Assembly: GCF_000250675.2 (NCBI RefSeq)
Contig: NC_018681.1
Coordinates: 4,464,001-4,528,000, forward strand
Length of the DNA stretch: 64,000 nucleotides
DNA from: Nocardia brasiliensis ATCC 700358
Lineage (GTDB): Bacteria > Actinomycetota > Actinomycetes > Mycobacteriales > Mycobacteriaceae
Reading direction: 5' to 3'
Below the pieces are notes generated by a model, which searched no databases, was not told where the DNA came from, and was given only the letters and a program-made list of their open reading frames with translations. Shown here one piece after another: positions 7,839 through 16,316 of the stretch. Within the stretch, counting starts at the first letter, position 1. Every line of letters begins with the position of its first letter. Position numbers and translations under genes: made by a program.

Positions 7839-8369
7839 TCAGCGTTCGGGGCCGCCCGGGTTGCACTGGGCGTCGACGGTGGCCTGGTAGCCGACCGCCG
7901 GTCGCCACGGTTCCAAATTCCAGCTGGGCTTGTCCGGCTGGATCAGGCGGGCCCAGATCCAATGGCAGCGGAACTGGTCGTCCATTCCGGGAGTACCCGC
8001 TTCGGGCGATCGGGTAAGCACCTCGTGCCAAGCCCGAGCCTCGGCGTCGGCGGCGGTGGTCTTGCGGCCGGCCTCGGTGGGGACGACGAGCAGCCGCGCG
8101 CCGTCGAGGGTGTCGGTCCACGTGACGTGGTCGATCAGCGGCAGCCCGGCATAGGGATCGACGGTCGGCGTGGCGGCGAGTGTGCGGGGCGGGCTCGGTG
8201 TGCCGGCCGGGGGAGTTGTTGTGGTGGTTGGCGATAGCGCGGCCGGGGCGTCCGAGCCGCAGCCCGCGAGAACCGGCAGCAGTGCGACGCAGAGGGGCGC
8301 GAGGGCACGGGCCCGACGTGCCGGGCCGGTGTGACGGTGGACGCGAACCGACCGGTCCGGGCACTCCAT
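7839..8369 (-). CDS. DUF2599 lipoprotein
   Basis: This 176-residue protein has a basic N-terminus, a hydrophobic stretch ALAPLCVALLPVLAG and a lipobox VLAGC, so Cys at about residue 37 is the predicted lipidation site. A Thr/Pro-rich linker (SPTTTTTPPAGTPSPP) leads to the C-terminal DUF2599 region with FRCHWIWARLIQPDKPSWNL and EPWRPAVGY. DUF2599 is found in secreted proteins of mycolic-acid actinomycetes. Function is unknown; a cell-envelope location is inferred from the signal. It stands alone between the reductase and the divergent lipase. Confidence 0.85.
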   Translation of the reverse strand: MECPDRSVRVHRHTGPARRARALAPLCVALLPVLAGCGSDAPAALSPTTTTTPPAGTPSPPRTLAATPTVDPYAGLPLIDHVTWTDTLDGARLLVVPTEAGRKTTAADAEARAWHEVLTRSPEAGTPGMDDQFRCHWIWARLIQPDKPSWNLEPWRPAVGYQATVDAQCNPGGPER

Positions 8370-8534
8370 TCGGGCTCCTTCCGCATCGGCGCCGAAGGCC
8401 GTCGCGTCCTTCTATCTGACCACTTGAGCCTAGCGACCACCCGGTACCTTCGACAGTCGCTGAGCTCGAAGCCCCGCTCAGGCCACTGATTGTGGTGGCT
8501 TGCCGTCGGTCGGCCGGGTGGGGATAGTCGGTCG

Positions 8535-9662
8535 ATGATGTGTACACGGATCATGGCTGGGGCGGTTGGAGTCGTGGTCTCGGTGGCGGTCGCGCTGGCA
8601 ACGCCGGCGACGGCGGGGACAGGCGAGGCACCGGGAACGGTGACGCAACTGGCGGAACTCACCGGGCGATTTCGAGTGGACGGCGCGGCGACCGCGCAAC
8701 GGCTGACCTATTGGTCTCGCGGGCCGCGCGGACCGATGGAGAGCACCGGGGTGGTCTACCTGCCCCCGGGACCGATGCCGCCGGGCGGTTGGCCGATCGT
8801 CGCCTACGCGCACGGCACCACGGGTATCGCCGACCAGTGCGCGTTCACCCTGGAACCCCGCCCCTACTATCTCGATACGCTGTACCCCGCGTTGCTGCGG
8901 GCCGGCTACGCGGTGGTGATCACGGACTACGTCGGGCTCGGTACGCCCGGTACGCATCCCTACTTGGACGGACCGTCGCAGGCGCGCAGCGTGATCGATG
9001 CGGTCCGCGCCGCGAAATCGATCCGGCCGGAACTCGGCACCAAATGGGCGACGCTCGGCCAATCGCAGGGTGCGCAGGCGGCCCTGTTCACCGCCTCGCT
9101 CGCGCCGGCCGACGCGCCGGAACTGCAGCTGCGCGGTGCCGCGGCCACCGGGCCGCCGTCGAATCTCGAGCTGGCGATCGCGATCGCGGGGCCGTGGATT
9201 CCGCGTCTGCCGTTGGAGAAGACGCCCGCCTACGTGGCGATGCTGCTGGCCGGATTGCGCGCCAGCGCACCGGAACTCGACGTCGACAGCTATCTGACAC
9301 CGACCGGTCTGGCGGCTTTGCGGGTGGTGGAGACCGAATGCATCACCGACGCCAATGCGCGGCTGGCCGAGGTGCCGATCGGGGCGATGCTGGCCAAGCC
9401 GCTCGACGATCCGGCGCTGTGGTCCGCGGCCCGGGCCATGTTGCAGATTCCGACCTCGGGCTACACCGTCCCGCTGTTCATCGGCCAGGGCCTGACCGAT
9501 ATGGAGGTGCCCGCCCCGCTGACCGCGAAGCTGATCGCCGAGCTGTCTCTGTCCGGCACCGACCTGGAGACCCACGTCTATCCCGGTGACCATCTCGGTG
9601 CAGCTCGGACCTCGCTGCCCGATTCGCTGGCGTTCCTGCATCGGGTCCTCGATCCGGCCTGA
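8535..9662 (+). CDS. Secretory lipase (LIP family) 1
   Basis: This 375-residue alpha/beta hydrolase of the secretory lipase family (PF03583 type) starts with a signal peptide: MMCTRIMAG, then a hydrophobic stretch ending ATPATAGTG. The oxyanion region is AYAHGTTGIADQC. The nucleophile elbow is GQSQG with Ser about residue 177. The acid is likely Asp about 322 (GQGLTD) and the base His about 353 (YPGDHLG). Related enzymes hydrolyse triacylglycerols outside the cell and are numerous in Nocardia. ATG 8535 was chosen because the signal peptide then begins correctly. It is the first of three such lipases in 5 kb. A strong hairpin terminator follows. Confidence 0.93.
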   Translation: MMCTRIMAGAVGVVVSVAVALATPATAGTGEAPGTVTQLAELTGRFRVDGAATAQRLTYWSRGPRGPMESTGVVYLPPGPMPPGGWPIVAYAHGTTGIADQCAFTLEPRPYYLDTLYPALLRAGYAVVITDYVGLGTPGTHPYLDGPSQARSVIDAVRAAKSIRPELGTKWATLGQSQGAQAALFTASLAPADAPELQLRGAAATGPPSNLELAIAIAGPWIPRLPLEKTPAYVAMLLAGLRASAPELDVDSYLTPTGLAALRVVETECITDANARLAEVPIGAMLAKPLDDPALWSAARAMLQIPTSGYTVPLFIGQGLTDMEVPAPLTAKLIAELSLSGTDLETHVYPGDHLGAARTSLPDSLAFLHRVLDPA

Positions 9663-9678
9663 CAATCCGCACCGGGTG

Positions 9679-9712
9679 CAACGACCGCGCTCGAACTCGA
9701 GCGCGGTCGTTG
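9679..9712 (+). terminator. Strong intrinsic terminator (16-bp stem)
   Basis: CAACGACCGCGCTCGA is followed after two bases by its exact reverse complement, giving a perfect stem 17 bases after the lipase stop. It lies between converging genes and probably serves both strands. Confidence 0.8.
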
Positions 9713-9841
9713 CGCGTTTCCATGTTCGGAATTCACGGAAATGTGAGGAATAAGTGCGCGCGGTGCACGGATGCACACCGTGCTAATGCGCAGAATATGT
9801 TGAAAAAGGCGAATTTCCGGCCGTTTCGGTGCGGAAGATAT

Positions 9842-10084
9842 TCAGTGCCACAGGGATCGGCAGGGGAGTCGGCGTAATCCAGGGCGCACTTTGCCGTCCA
9901 CGGTGACGGTGAGTCCGGCATGCAGGGCGGCCGAGGTGAACTCCCAGGCTTCGGTGTTGCTCGCGGCGTATTCGAGAATCAACGCGTCGTCGGGTGTCGG
10001 TCCGTCGAAGTAGACGGTGACCCGCCGCGTCGGCGCCTCCTCGACGTGCGTGTCGTAAGCGACTCTGTGTGCAGTGCCGTCCAT
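9842..10084 (-). CDS. Small hypothetical protein
   Basis: This 80-residue protein has a strong ribosome-binding site (AAGGAG, 8 bases before ATG 10084). It begins MDGTAHRVAYDTHVEE and contains the alternating strand-like segments RRVTVYFDGPTPDDALILEY and GLTVTVDGKVRPG. No signal peptide or membrane segment is seen, and I recognise no family. It is transcribed away from lipase 2 across a 277-bp divergent region. A small beta-rich cytoplasmic protein is the most that can be said. Confidence 0.65.
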   Translation of the reverse strand: MDGTAHRVAYDTHVEEAPTRRVTVYFDGPTPDDALILEYAASNTEAWEFTSAALHAGLTVTVDGKVRPGLRRLPCRSLWH

Positions 10085-10155
10085 GCCACCGTCTCCTTCT
10101 TCCGCCGGCCGGGTAACCGCTCCGGTAAGTGTGAAGGTAAGGGGACACCATGGCT

Positions 10156-10169
10156 TAGAACATGTTCCG
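10156..10169. promoter_or_regulatory. KstR-like palindrome (imperfect)
   Basis: TAGAACATGTTCCG fits the KstR consensus TnnAACnnGTTnnA except for the last base. It lies 72 bases before the small gene at 9842 and 193 bases before lipase 2, in their divergent region. With one mismatch and no steroid gene beside it, this is a weak call. Confidence 0.35.
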
Positions 10170-10361
10170 TCTTATTGGCTGGACATGTCACAGGGGCGAC
10201 CGGGGCCGGTGGGGCTCCGTCACGAGCGAATGCGCCGCCACCTCACAGACCGGTCGCTCCAAACTTGTGAATTCTCCACACGATCTCCGCAGCCGGTGCC
10301 GCTCGACGGAGAAATTGTCGAGGATGATCACAACGTTGGACCATTCGAGAGGTACCGATCG

Positions 10362-11603
10362 ATGAGCCAGGCCCCACGTTCGGCGGGGGGAGCGTCCCGC
10401 ACCCGACTCGGGCGCGCATTCGGCGCCATGGCCGCCGGTGTGCTGTTGGTGGCGACCATGGCGGGAGCGGGCCACAGCGCGCCGCTCTATCCGGCCCCCG
10501 ATCCCGATCCCTTCTACGCGACACCGGCGGATATCGCGGACCGGCAGCCGGGCGATGTGCTCGCCACCAAGGCGATGCCGCCGCTACCGATCTTCCCCGA
10601 CACCACGGTGACCCTGGTGCGGTTCCGTTCCACCAGTTCCGAGGGCAAGCCCATCGCCGCGACCACCACGGTGCTCACGCCGCGTGCGCACGTGCCGGAC
10701 GGGCCGCTGCTCTCGTTCCAGCACATCATCAACGGGCTCGGCGCCGAGTGCTCGGTGTCCAAGGTCCTCTACACCGGCGACCCGAACCTGGTCGTGCGGG
10801 AGGCGCCGGGCTGGAATGTGCTGCTGCAGCGCGGTTGGACGGTCGCGTTACCGGACCATCTCGGTCCCAACTTCGCCTACGGCGCCGCGAAACTCGGCGG
10901 GCAGATCACCCTCGACGGCATCCGTGCCATCAAACAGGTCGCCGAACTCGGTGTGCGGCACAGCAAGACCGCGATGGTCGGCTATTCCGGCGGCGGCATG
11001 GCCACCGCGTGGGCGGCCGCGCTGGCGCCGAAGTACGCGCCGGAGCTCGAGCTGGCGGGCGCCGCGATGGGCGGCGTGCCGATGAACCTGGTCAAGATGC
11101 TCGAAGCGCTCGGGCTCAGTTCGCATCCGGTGTTCGGTCTGGCACTGGCGGCCGGCCTCGGGTTGGAACGCGAATACCCCGACCGCTTTCCGCTCAGTGA
11201 CCAGCTGAACGAGCGGGGCCTCGCGGCCCGCGCGCAGATCGCGAACAGTTGCACCAACGACATCTTGGCAGCGGGTGCCGGTCGCGGTGCGCTCGATTTC
11301 GCGAAGACCACCTCGATGATCAACGACAGCACCGCGCGCGGCGTGGTCGAGGAGAACAGCCTGGAACTCTACGACGGCGTGCCGAAAACGCCGGTGTTCG
11401 AGTGGCATTCGCCGATCGACGGCCTGATCCCGGTGGACGCGGTGGTGAACACCGACCGGCGCTGGTGTGCAGCGGGTGCGACCGTGCAGTCCGAGCAGAT
11501 TCCGGTGCCCGATCACCTGACCGCGGCGGTGCTGGGCATACCGGCGGCGCTGGGCTGGCTGGACGCACGCTTCCGCGGGGAACGGGCGCCGAGCAACTGC
11601 TGA
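10362..11603 (+). CDS. Secretory lipase (LIP family) 2
   Basis: This 413-residue secreted lipase has a twin-basic N-terminus and a hydrophobic stretch GAMAAGVLLVATMAGAG ending GHSAP, then the YPAPDPDPFYATPADIA segment typical of mycobacterial and nocardial LIP enzymes. Catalytic motifs are GYSGGG with Ser about 209, an Asp in WHSPIDGLIPVD and a His in PVPDHLTAAV. The C-terminus has APSNC, close to the APNEC of lipase 3. ATG 10362 was chosen because a signal peptide follows and GAGAGG lies upstream. Function is extracellular or envelope acylglycerol hydrolysis. The three lipases share family but not close sequence, suggesting older duplications. Confidence 0.93.
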   Translation: MSQAPRSAGGASRTRLGRAFGAMAAGVLLVATMAGAGHSAPLYPAPDPDPFYATPADIADRQPGDVLATKAMPPLPIFPDTTVTLVRFRSTSSEGKPIAATTTVLTPRAHVPDGPLLSFQHIINGLGAECSVSKVLYTGDPNLVVREAPGWNVLLQRGWTVALPDHLGPNFAYGAAKLGGQITLDGIRAIKQVAELGVRHSKTAMVGYSGGGMATAWAAALAPKYAPELELAGAAMGGVPMNLVKMLEALGLSSHPVFGLALAAGLGLEREYPDRFPLSDQLNERGLAARAQIANSCTNDILAAGAGRGALDFAKTTSMINDSTARGVVEENSLELYDGVPKTPVFEWHSPIDGLIPVDAVVNTDRRWCAAGATVQSEQIPVPDHLTAAVLGIPAALGWLDARFRGERAPSNC

Positions 11604-11616
11604 ACGAACGGCCGCG

Positions 11617-11658
11617 ACCGAGCCGAACGCCCGTGCCGGAACGGGTCTTCGGCTCGGT
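11617..11658 (+). terminator. Intrinsic terminator after lipase 2
   Basis: ACCGAGCCGAA pairs with TTCGGCTCGGT (11-bp stem) around a smaller internal CCCGT/ACGGG hairpin, followed by TGTT. It lies 13 bases after the stop. Confidence 0.75.
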
Positions 11659-11831
11659 TGTTGCGGTTCGGCCACGTGTCTCCTACGACTCGGCCGCATT
11701 GCGGGGACCGCGTGGACCGGGCGGGTTAGCCTGACCATCTGGCCTCGGTAGCAAAGGGGACTTTCCGAGGGCCGAAGGTCGCATCTCCGGGCGCCAGGGT
11801 TACCCGATGTTCGCACCCAAAGGCGCGTGCC

Positions 11832-13286
11832 ATGAGATGCTTTCCTGCCATTGCCGTGGCACTGCTGCTGATGTATCCGGCCATGACGGGACAGGCGGCC
11901 GCCGAGCCGCCGCCTGCCCCACCCGGCCTGCCCGCGTTGCCGCAGTTGCCGTCGCTGCCCGAACTCTTCCCGCAGCTTCTGGACGTGCCACTGCCGGACG
12001 CGCCGCCGCCGAACGCGCCTGTGCCCCTGCATGAATTGATCGATCAGGTGATTCCGCCGCCGCCGATCGCGGCCGCGCCGATCGAACCGTCGCCGGTATG
12101 GGAGGCGACCGGCGCGCCGGCGCCGGTGCTCGCGTTGCGGGCCGCGGTGCGGCCGGAGAACGTGGGCGATCCGATCTTCGACGCGTGGCCGGCGAACCTG
12201 GCGGACCTCGCGCTCGGCGAGGTCATCGAGGTCAGGGACGTCACCGCGACCACCGCACCCCTGCTGGTGCTGCCGATTCAGCGCGCGCAGTTGCTGAAGT
12301 ACCGGACCACCGACGCCCACGGCAATCCCTCCTTCGCCACCGCGACCCTCGTGGTGCCCGCGGCGGCGTGGCCCGGTCCGGGTCCGCGGCCCGTGGTGGT
12401 GAACAACCTGCCGATCGATGCGCTCGGCCGGGTCTGCACGCCCGGATACACGCTGGCCCACGGCCTGAACTCGGAAACCAGCGTCACCGATTTCATTCCG
12501 CCCACCACCCATGTCGCGGCACTGCGCGGCTACGCGGTGCTCATCCCGGATCACGAGGGTCCGTGGATGGCCTATGCCGAGCCGGTCACCGCGGGCCATG
12601 CCGTGCTGGACGCGATCCGTGCGGTGCGTGCGCTGCTGCCGGAAGAGTTCGGCGCCAGCCGGTTCGGGCTCACCGGCTATTCGGGCGGCGCCATCGCGAC
12701 GCACGGCGCGGTGAAGTTGATCGCGGGGTACGCGCCGGAGCTGACCGACCGCGTCGTCGGCGCGGCGCTGGGCGGGGTGCCCGCCGACTACGAGATCCTC
12801 GCGCGCAGCATGAACGGCAATCTCGCCTCGGCGGTCTTCCTGGCCGCGGTGTTCGGGATCGGCCGCGAACGACCGGAAATCCTCACCAGAATGAACAATC
12901 TGGCGCAGTGGGTGGCTACTTCGCCGCTGAAGAACGCCTGCGGCAGCACGTACGGGGCGATCGGTGTGCTGATGCTGCCGATCGATATCGCCGCGAACAT
13001 CCCTGATCCCTTGCATTCCGCGCTCGCGACCGAGATCTACCGGGTGACGAGGATGTCCGGGATGCCTTCGGCGACACCGCTCTACATCTACAACGGAGAA
13101 CAGGAGTTCTGGATCCCCGCCGAGGGGGCGCGCAATCTCTACCGCGAGCAGTGCGCGCTCGGCGTGCCGGCGGTATATCGGAGCGTGCCGGGCGAGCACA
13201 TCATCGCGGCCGGGCTCGGCTACCCGGAGGCGATGCACTGGCTGGATCAACGGCTCCAAGGCATCAGCGCCCCGAACGAGTGCTGA
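11832..13286 (+). CDS. Secretory lipase (LIP family) 3 with proline-rich N-terminal region
   Basis: This 484-residue secreted lipase is longer than its neighbours because about 70 residues of Pro/Leu-rich sequence (PAPPGLPALPQLPSLPELF and beyond) separate the signal peptide (MRCFPAIAVALLLMYPAMT) from the hydrolase domain. The nucleophile elbow is GYSGGA with Ser about 284; the likely catalytic His is in VPGEHIIAA. It ends APNEC. The proline-rich stretch may span or bind the cell wall. ATG 11832 has no strong ribosome-binding site but gives a proper signal sequence. Enzyme class is secure; substrate specificity is not. Confidence 0.92.
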   Translation: MRCFPAIAVALLLMYPAMTGQAAAEPPPAPPGLPALPQLPSLPELFPQLLDVPLPDAPPPNAPVPLHELIDQVIPPPPIAAAPIEPSPVWEATGAPAPVLALRAAVRPENVGDPIFDAWPANLADLALGEVIEVRDVTATTAPLLVLPIQRAQLLKYRTTDAHGNPSFATATLVVPAAAWPGPGPRPVVVNNLPIDALGRVCTPGYTLAHGLNSETSVTDFIPPTTHVAALRGYAVLIPDHEGPWMAYAEPVTAGHAVLDAIRAVRALLPEEFGASRFGLTGYSGGAIATHGAVKLIAGYAPELTDRVVGAALGGVPADYEILARSMNGNLASAVFLAAVFGIGRERPEILTRMNNLAQWVATSPLKNACGSTYGAIGVLMLPIDIAANIPDPLHSALATEIYRVTRMSGMPSATPLYIYNGEQEFWIPAEGARNLYREQCALGVPAVYRSVPGEHIIAAGLGYPEAMHWLDQRLQGISAPNEC

Positions 13287-13305
13287 ACGTTTGCCGCGGT
13301 AGCGA

Positions 13306-13335
13306 GGGGCTGTCCAGCCCCCTGAACGGTTTTGT
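13306..13335 (+). terminator. Probable terminator after lipase 3
   Basis: GGGGCTG-TC-CAGCCCC forms a compact hairpin 20 bases after the stop. The downstream GGTTTTGTT is T-rich. Confidence 0.55.
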
Positions 13336-13500
13336 TACAGATCACGGCCGCGGCCGCGATGTATGACGGACGACCCACAACCCACGGGGGCGATCGGGCG
13401 GCGTCCGGACCCACCGCCCGCGCTGTGCGCCTCGGCCGCGGTTTCGGTAGTGTTGGCCGGTCCGGGCGAGCTAGACGCTTCGGATTCGCGAAAGAGGCAC

Positions 13501-14568
13501 ATGAACGACATCATGATCACCGCGTCGGAACAGGCACAGGCCCTGGTGGGCCGCCACTATCGGATGACCGAGCACTACGAGGTGGGGCGCGAGAAGATCC
13601 GCGAGTTCGCGCGGGCGGTCCAGGAGCAGCATCCGGCGCACTGGCACGAGGAAGCCGCGGCCGAACTCGGCTACGACGGCCTGCTCGCGCCGATGACCTT
13701 CACCTCGATCATGCTGATGTTGATGCAGCGCAAGATGTTCGAGTCGGTACTGACCGCCTACGACATCGGCCAGGTGCTGCAGACCGAGCAGGCGATCCAG
13801 GTGCATCGGCCGGTCCTGGCGGGCGACCGGCTCGAGTGCGTGTCGTATATCGAGTCGTTCCGGCAGTTCGGCGACAAAGACTTCATGGTGACCAAGAACG
13901 TGCTCACCAACCAGCACAAGGAACTGCTGCAGACCGCGACCTCGACCGCCGTGGCGCAGACCGGCGTGGCGATCGCCACCGAGCTGCGCAGCGCCGTCGA
14001 CGGCGTCATCATGACCGGGCAGTCCGGGGCCGACCGGCTGGACGCGGCCGCGCGGCGGGCGAGCCTGGGCGAGGAATCCGGCATCGTCGAGTGCTTCGAC
14101 GAAGCGCCCGTGGCCGATCCGCGCGATCGCGCCCGGACCCCGCGCACCGTGCCCCGCGTCGAGGACCTCTCGGTGGGCATGGAACTGCCGCCCCGTTCGG
14201 TCCTGCTCTCGCGCGGCGATCTGGTGAATTACGCGGGCGTGTCCGGTGATTCGAATCCGATCCACTTCAGCGACGAGGTCGCGCGCAGCGCGGGGCTGCC
14301 CGATGTGGTGGCGCACGGCCTGCTGACCATGGGCCTCGGCGCCGGATACCTCACCTCGTGGCTGGGCGACCCGGCCGCCGTCACCGGATACGGCGTGCGG
14401 TTCGCGGGGTTCGCGCCCGTCGCGGCGACCAAGGCGAGCGTGCTCGAATTCCGCGGCAAGATCAAAGATCTCGACGCGCAACGGCGCACGGCAACCATCG
14501 CGCTCACCGCCACCTGTGACGGCCGGAAGCTGTTCGGCCGTGCGACTGCCGACGTCGCGCTACGCTGA
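13501..14568 (+). CDS. Fused HadA/HadB-type (3R)-hydroxyacyl-ACP dehydratase (double hotdog)
   Basis: This 355-residue protein fuses two hotdog domains. The N-terminal FAS1-like dehydratase domain (residues 5-150) includes VGREKIREFARAVQEQHPAHW; the C-terminal MaoC domain is about 210-355. The MaoC catalytic pair is intact in GDSNPIH (Asp about 250, His about 255). In mycobacteria the separate HadA and HadB subunits form the FAS-II dehydratase that makes trans-2-enoyl-ACP during mycolate elongation; here both halves are in one chain. ATG 13501 follows AAAGAGG. A related gene at 23270 lacks the catalytic pair. It is not in a FAS-II operon, so a specialised lipid pathway is possible. Confidence 0.9.
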   Translation: MNDIMITASEQAQALVGRHYRMTEHYEVGREKIREFARAVQEQHPAHWHEEAAAELGYDGLLAPMTFTSIMLMLMQRKMFESVLTAYDIGQVLQTEQAIQVHRPVLAGDRLECVSYIESFRQFGDKDFMVTKNVLTNQHKELLQTATSTAVAQTGVAIATELRSAVDGVIMTGQSGADRLDAAARRASLGEESGIVECFDEAPVADPRDRARTPRTVPRVEDLSVGMELPPRSVLLSRGDLVNYAGVSGDSNPIHFSDEVARSAGLPDVVAHGLLTMGLGAGYLTSWLGDPAAVTGYGVRFAGFAPVAATKASVLEFRGKIKDLDAQRRTATIALTATCDGRKLFGRATADVALR

Positions 14569-14674
14569 CGGATCGGCGCAGCGCATCCGTCGCAAATCGA
14601 GCACGACTCGCCGTAGTAGCGCCAGGGTCTTTGGTCAGTAGAAACTGACAAGCTTCACATGGCAGACTCGGTGA

Positions 14675-15613
14675 ATGCGTGCTGCGGAGGTACGACAGTC
14701 GACCGATACGTCGCGCGCCGGCGCGACGCCGGCGGGCGGACCCACCGTATTGCGCATGGTGCTCGGCGGTCGGCTGCGCAAACTTCGCGAGACGGCCGGC
14801 ATCAGCCGGGAGGACGCGGGCGAGGCGATTCGCGGTTCGCATTCGAAGATCAGCAGGCTCGAACTCGGCCGTACCGGCTTCCGTGAGCGGGACCTGATCG
14901 ATCTGCTGAACCTCTACCAGGTCACCGATCCGGCGGAAATAGACGAGTACCTGGAACTCGCGCGGCAGGCGAACGCGTCGGGCTGGTGGCATCGCGACAG
15001 TGATTGGCTGCCCAAGTGGTACGACACCTACCTGGGCTTGGAACAGGCGGCGACACTGGTCCGCTCGTACGAACCGCGGGCGGTGCCGGAACTGTTGCAG
15101 ACACCGGACTACGCGCGTGCGCTGCTCTCGCTGGCGCATTCGGGGGAGCCGCAGGCCGCGATCGAACGACGGGTCGCGCTGCGCATGGGCCGGCAGGAGA
15201 TCTTGGACCGCAAGCATCCGCCGCAGCTGTGGGTGGTCGTGGAAGAGGCCGCGCTGCGCCGCCCGATCGGCGGTTCCGCGGTGTGGAACGCTCAGATCGA
15301 GCATCTGCTGCGGGCGGTGACCCGGCCGAATGTCACCCTGCAGGTGCTGGCCGACCATGTCGGCGGCCCGGCGCTCGCCGAGGCCGCGTTCACCATGCTG
15401 CGCTTCGCTGAATCGGATCTGCCCGACATCGTCTATCTGCAGCAGCTCACCAGCGCGCTCTATTTGGAGAAGCAGGTCGACCTGGACGCGTATCGCGCTG
15501 TGGCGAACCAGCTTTCGGTGCATGCCGCACCGCCGGAGTACACCGTCGGCCTGCTGGAGGCACTGCGCAGGCGGCAGCCGCGGATTCTCGATCAGCCCGC
15601 GGGTCCGGCCTGA
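14675..15613 (+). CDS. XRE-family regulator with DUF5753 (WhiJ-like), no DUF397 partner
   Basis: This 312-residue paralogue of the gene at 4923 has the helix-turn-helix at about residues 28-85 (LRMVLGGRLRKLRETAGISR, SHSKISRLELGRTGFRERDL). The DUF5753 domain follows (LPKWYDTYLGLEQAATLVR, ELLQTPDYARALL, TMLRFAESDLPDIVYLQQL). No DUF397 gene or TGCA operator accompanies it here, so it may use a distant partner. The 28-residue N-terminal extension before the helix-turn-helix is Ala/Thr-rich. The TetR gene follows on the same strand after 58 bases with its own operator-like palindrome. Confidence 0.92.
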   Translation: MRAAEVRQSTDTSRAGATPAGGPTVLRMVLGGRLRKLRETAGISREDAGEAIRGSHSKISRLELGRTGFRERDLIDLLNLYQVTDPAEIDEYLELARQANASGWWHRDSDWLPKWYDTYLGLEQAATLVRSYEPRAVPELLQTPDYARALLSLAHSGEPQAAIERRVALRMGRQEILDRKHPPQLWVVVEEAALRRPIGGSAVWNAQIEHLLRAVTRPNVTLQVLADHVGGPALAEAAFTMLRFAESDLPDIVYLQQLTSALYLEKQVDLDAYRAVANQLSVHAAPPEYTVGLLEALRRRQPRILDQPAGPA

Positions 15614-15632
15614 TCCGCAACCGACCGCGAAG

Positions 15633-15653
15633 TATTGTCTCGGCGGGACAATA
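15633..15653. promoter_or_regulatory. Palindromic operator for the adjacent TetR gene
   Basis: TATTGTC - TCGGCGG - GACAATA is a perfect 7-bp inverted repeat 18 bases before the TetR start codon. The position and form suit an autoregulatory TetR operator controlling the TetR and membrane-protein pair. Confidence 0.65.
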
Positions 15654-15671
15654 AGGTGGTAAGCTGCGGGT

Positions 15672-16316
15672 ATGAGCGACACCGGTGTCGATCTCGATGG
15701 CCGTAGGCTGCGCACCAGGCGCAGCCGGGAAGCGCTGTCGCGCGCCGCGTTCGACCTGCTGAACGAGCGGGGTCTGGACGCGGTGGCCGTCGAGGACATC
15801 GCGGTACGGGCGGGTGTCACCCGGCGCACCTTCAGCCGGCATTTCGCGTCCATCACCGAGGCGGTGCTGGGCGAGGTCGATCAAGACGTGCACATCTTCA
15901 ACGAGGCGCTCTGCCGTCGCCCGCTCGCAGAATCGCCGTTGGCCGCCTATCGCAACGCCGTGCACGACTGGTTCGACGCCGAATACGGCGGCGCGCGGTC
16001 GGCGCGGCTGGCCCGGCGGTGGACGTTATTCCAGCGATTCGAAGACGAGCCCGAATTGTTCGCCGGATATCAGCGAATCCGGGTCGAGGGTCAGCGAGAA
16101 TCGGTGCGGATCATCGCCGGACGGCTCGGTGTCGACCCGGTGCACGACCTGCGTCCGGCCGCCGCGGTCGCCGCGGGCGCGGGCTTGTTGATGGCGGCAT
16201 TGCAGACCTGGGCCGCCGGCGACGATCCGGATCGTTTGCCCGACCTGATCGACGGGTACTTCGACACCCTGGTCGCACTCACCACCGAATTCCGGAACGA
16301 GGAGTCACCGTCATGA
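15672..16316 (+). CDS. TetR/AcrR-family regulator
   Basis: This 214-residue TetR protein has an N-terminal helix-turn-helix at about residues 15-60 (LSRAAFDLLNERGLDAVAVE, RAGVTRRTFSRHFAS). A helical ligand-binding domain follows (RWTLFQRFEDEPELFAGYQR). The stop overlaps the start of the membrane-protein gene in ATGA, so the two are translationally coupled. A 21-bp palindrome just upstream suggests autoregulation. TetR genes coupled to membrane proteins often control export or envelope stress; the ligand is unknown. Confidence 0.93.
   Translation: MSDTGVDLDGRRLRTRRSREALSRAAFDLLNERGLDAVAVEDIAVRAGVTRRTFSRHFASITEAVLGEVDQDVHIFNEALCRRPLAESPLAAYRNAVHDWFDAEYGGARSARLARRWTLFQRFEDEPELFAGYQRIRVEGQRESVRIIAGRLGVDPVHDLRPAAAVAAGAGLLMAALQTWAAGDDPDRLPDLIDGYFDTLVALTTEFRNEESPS

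Noticed and set aside
10848..13259. 803-codon minus-strand frame across lipases 2 and 3
   Set aside because: It spans two real genes and their terminator in antisense and shows no domain.
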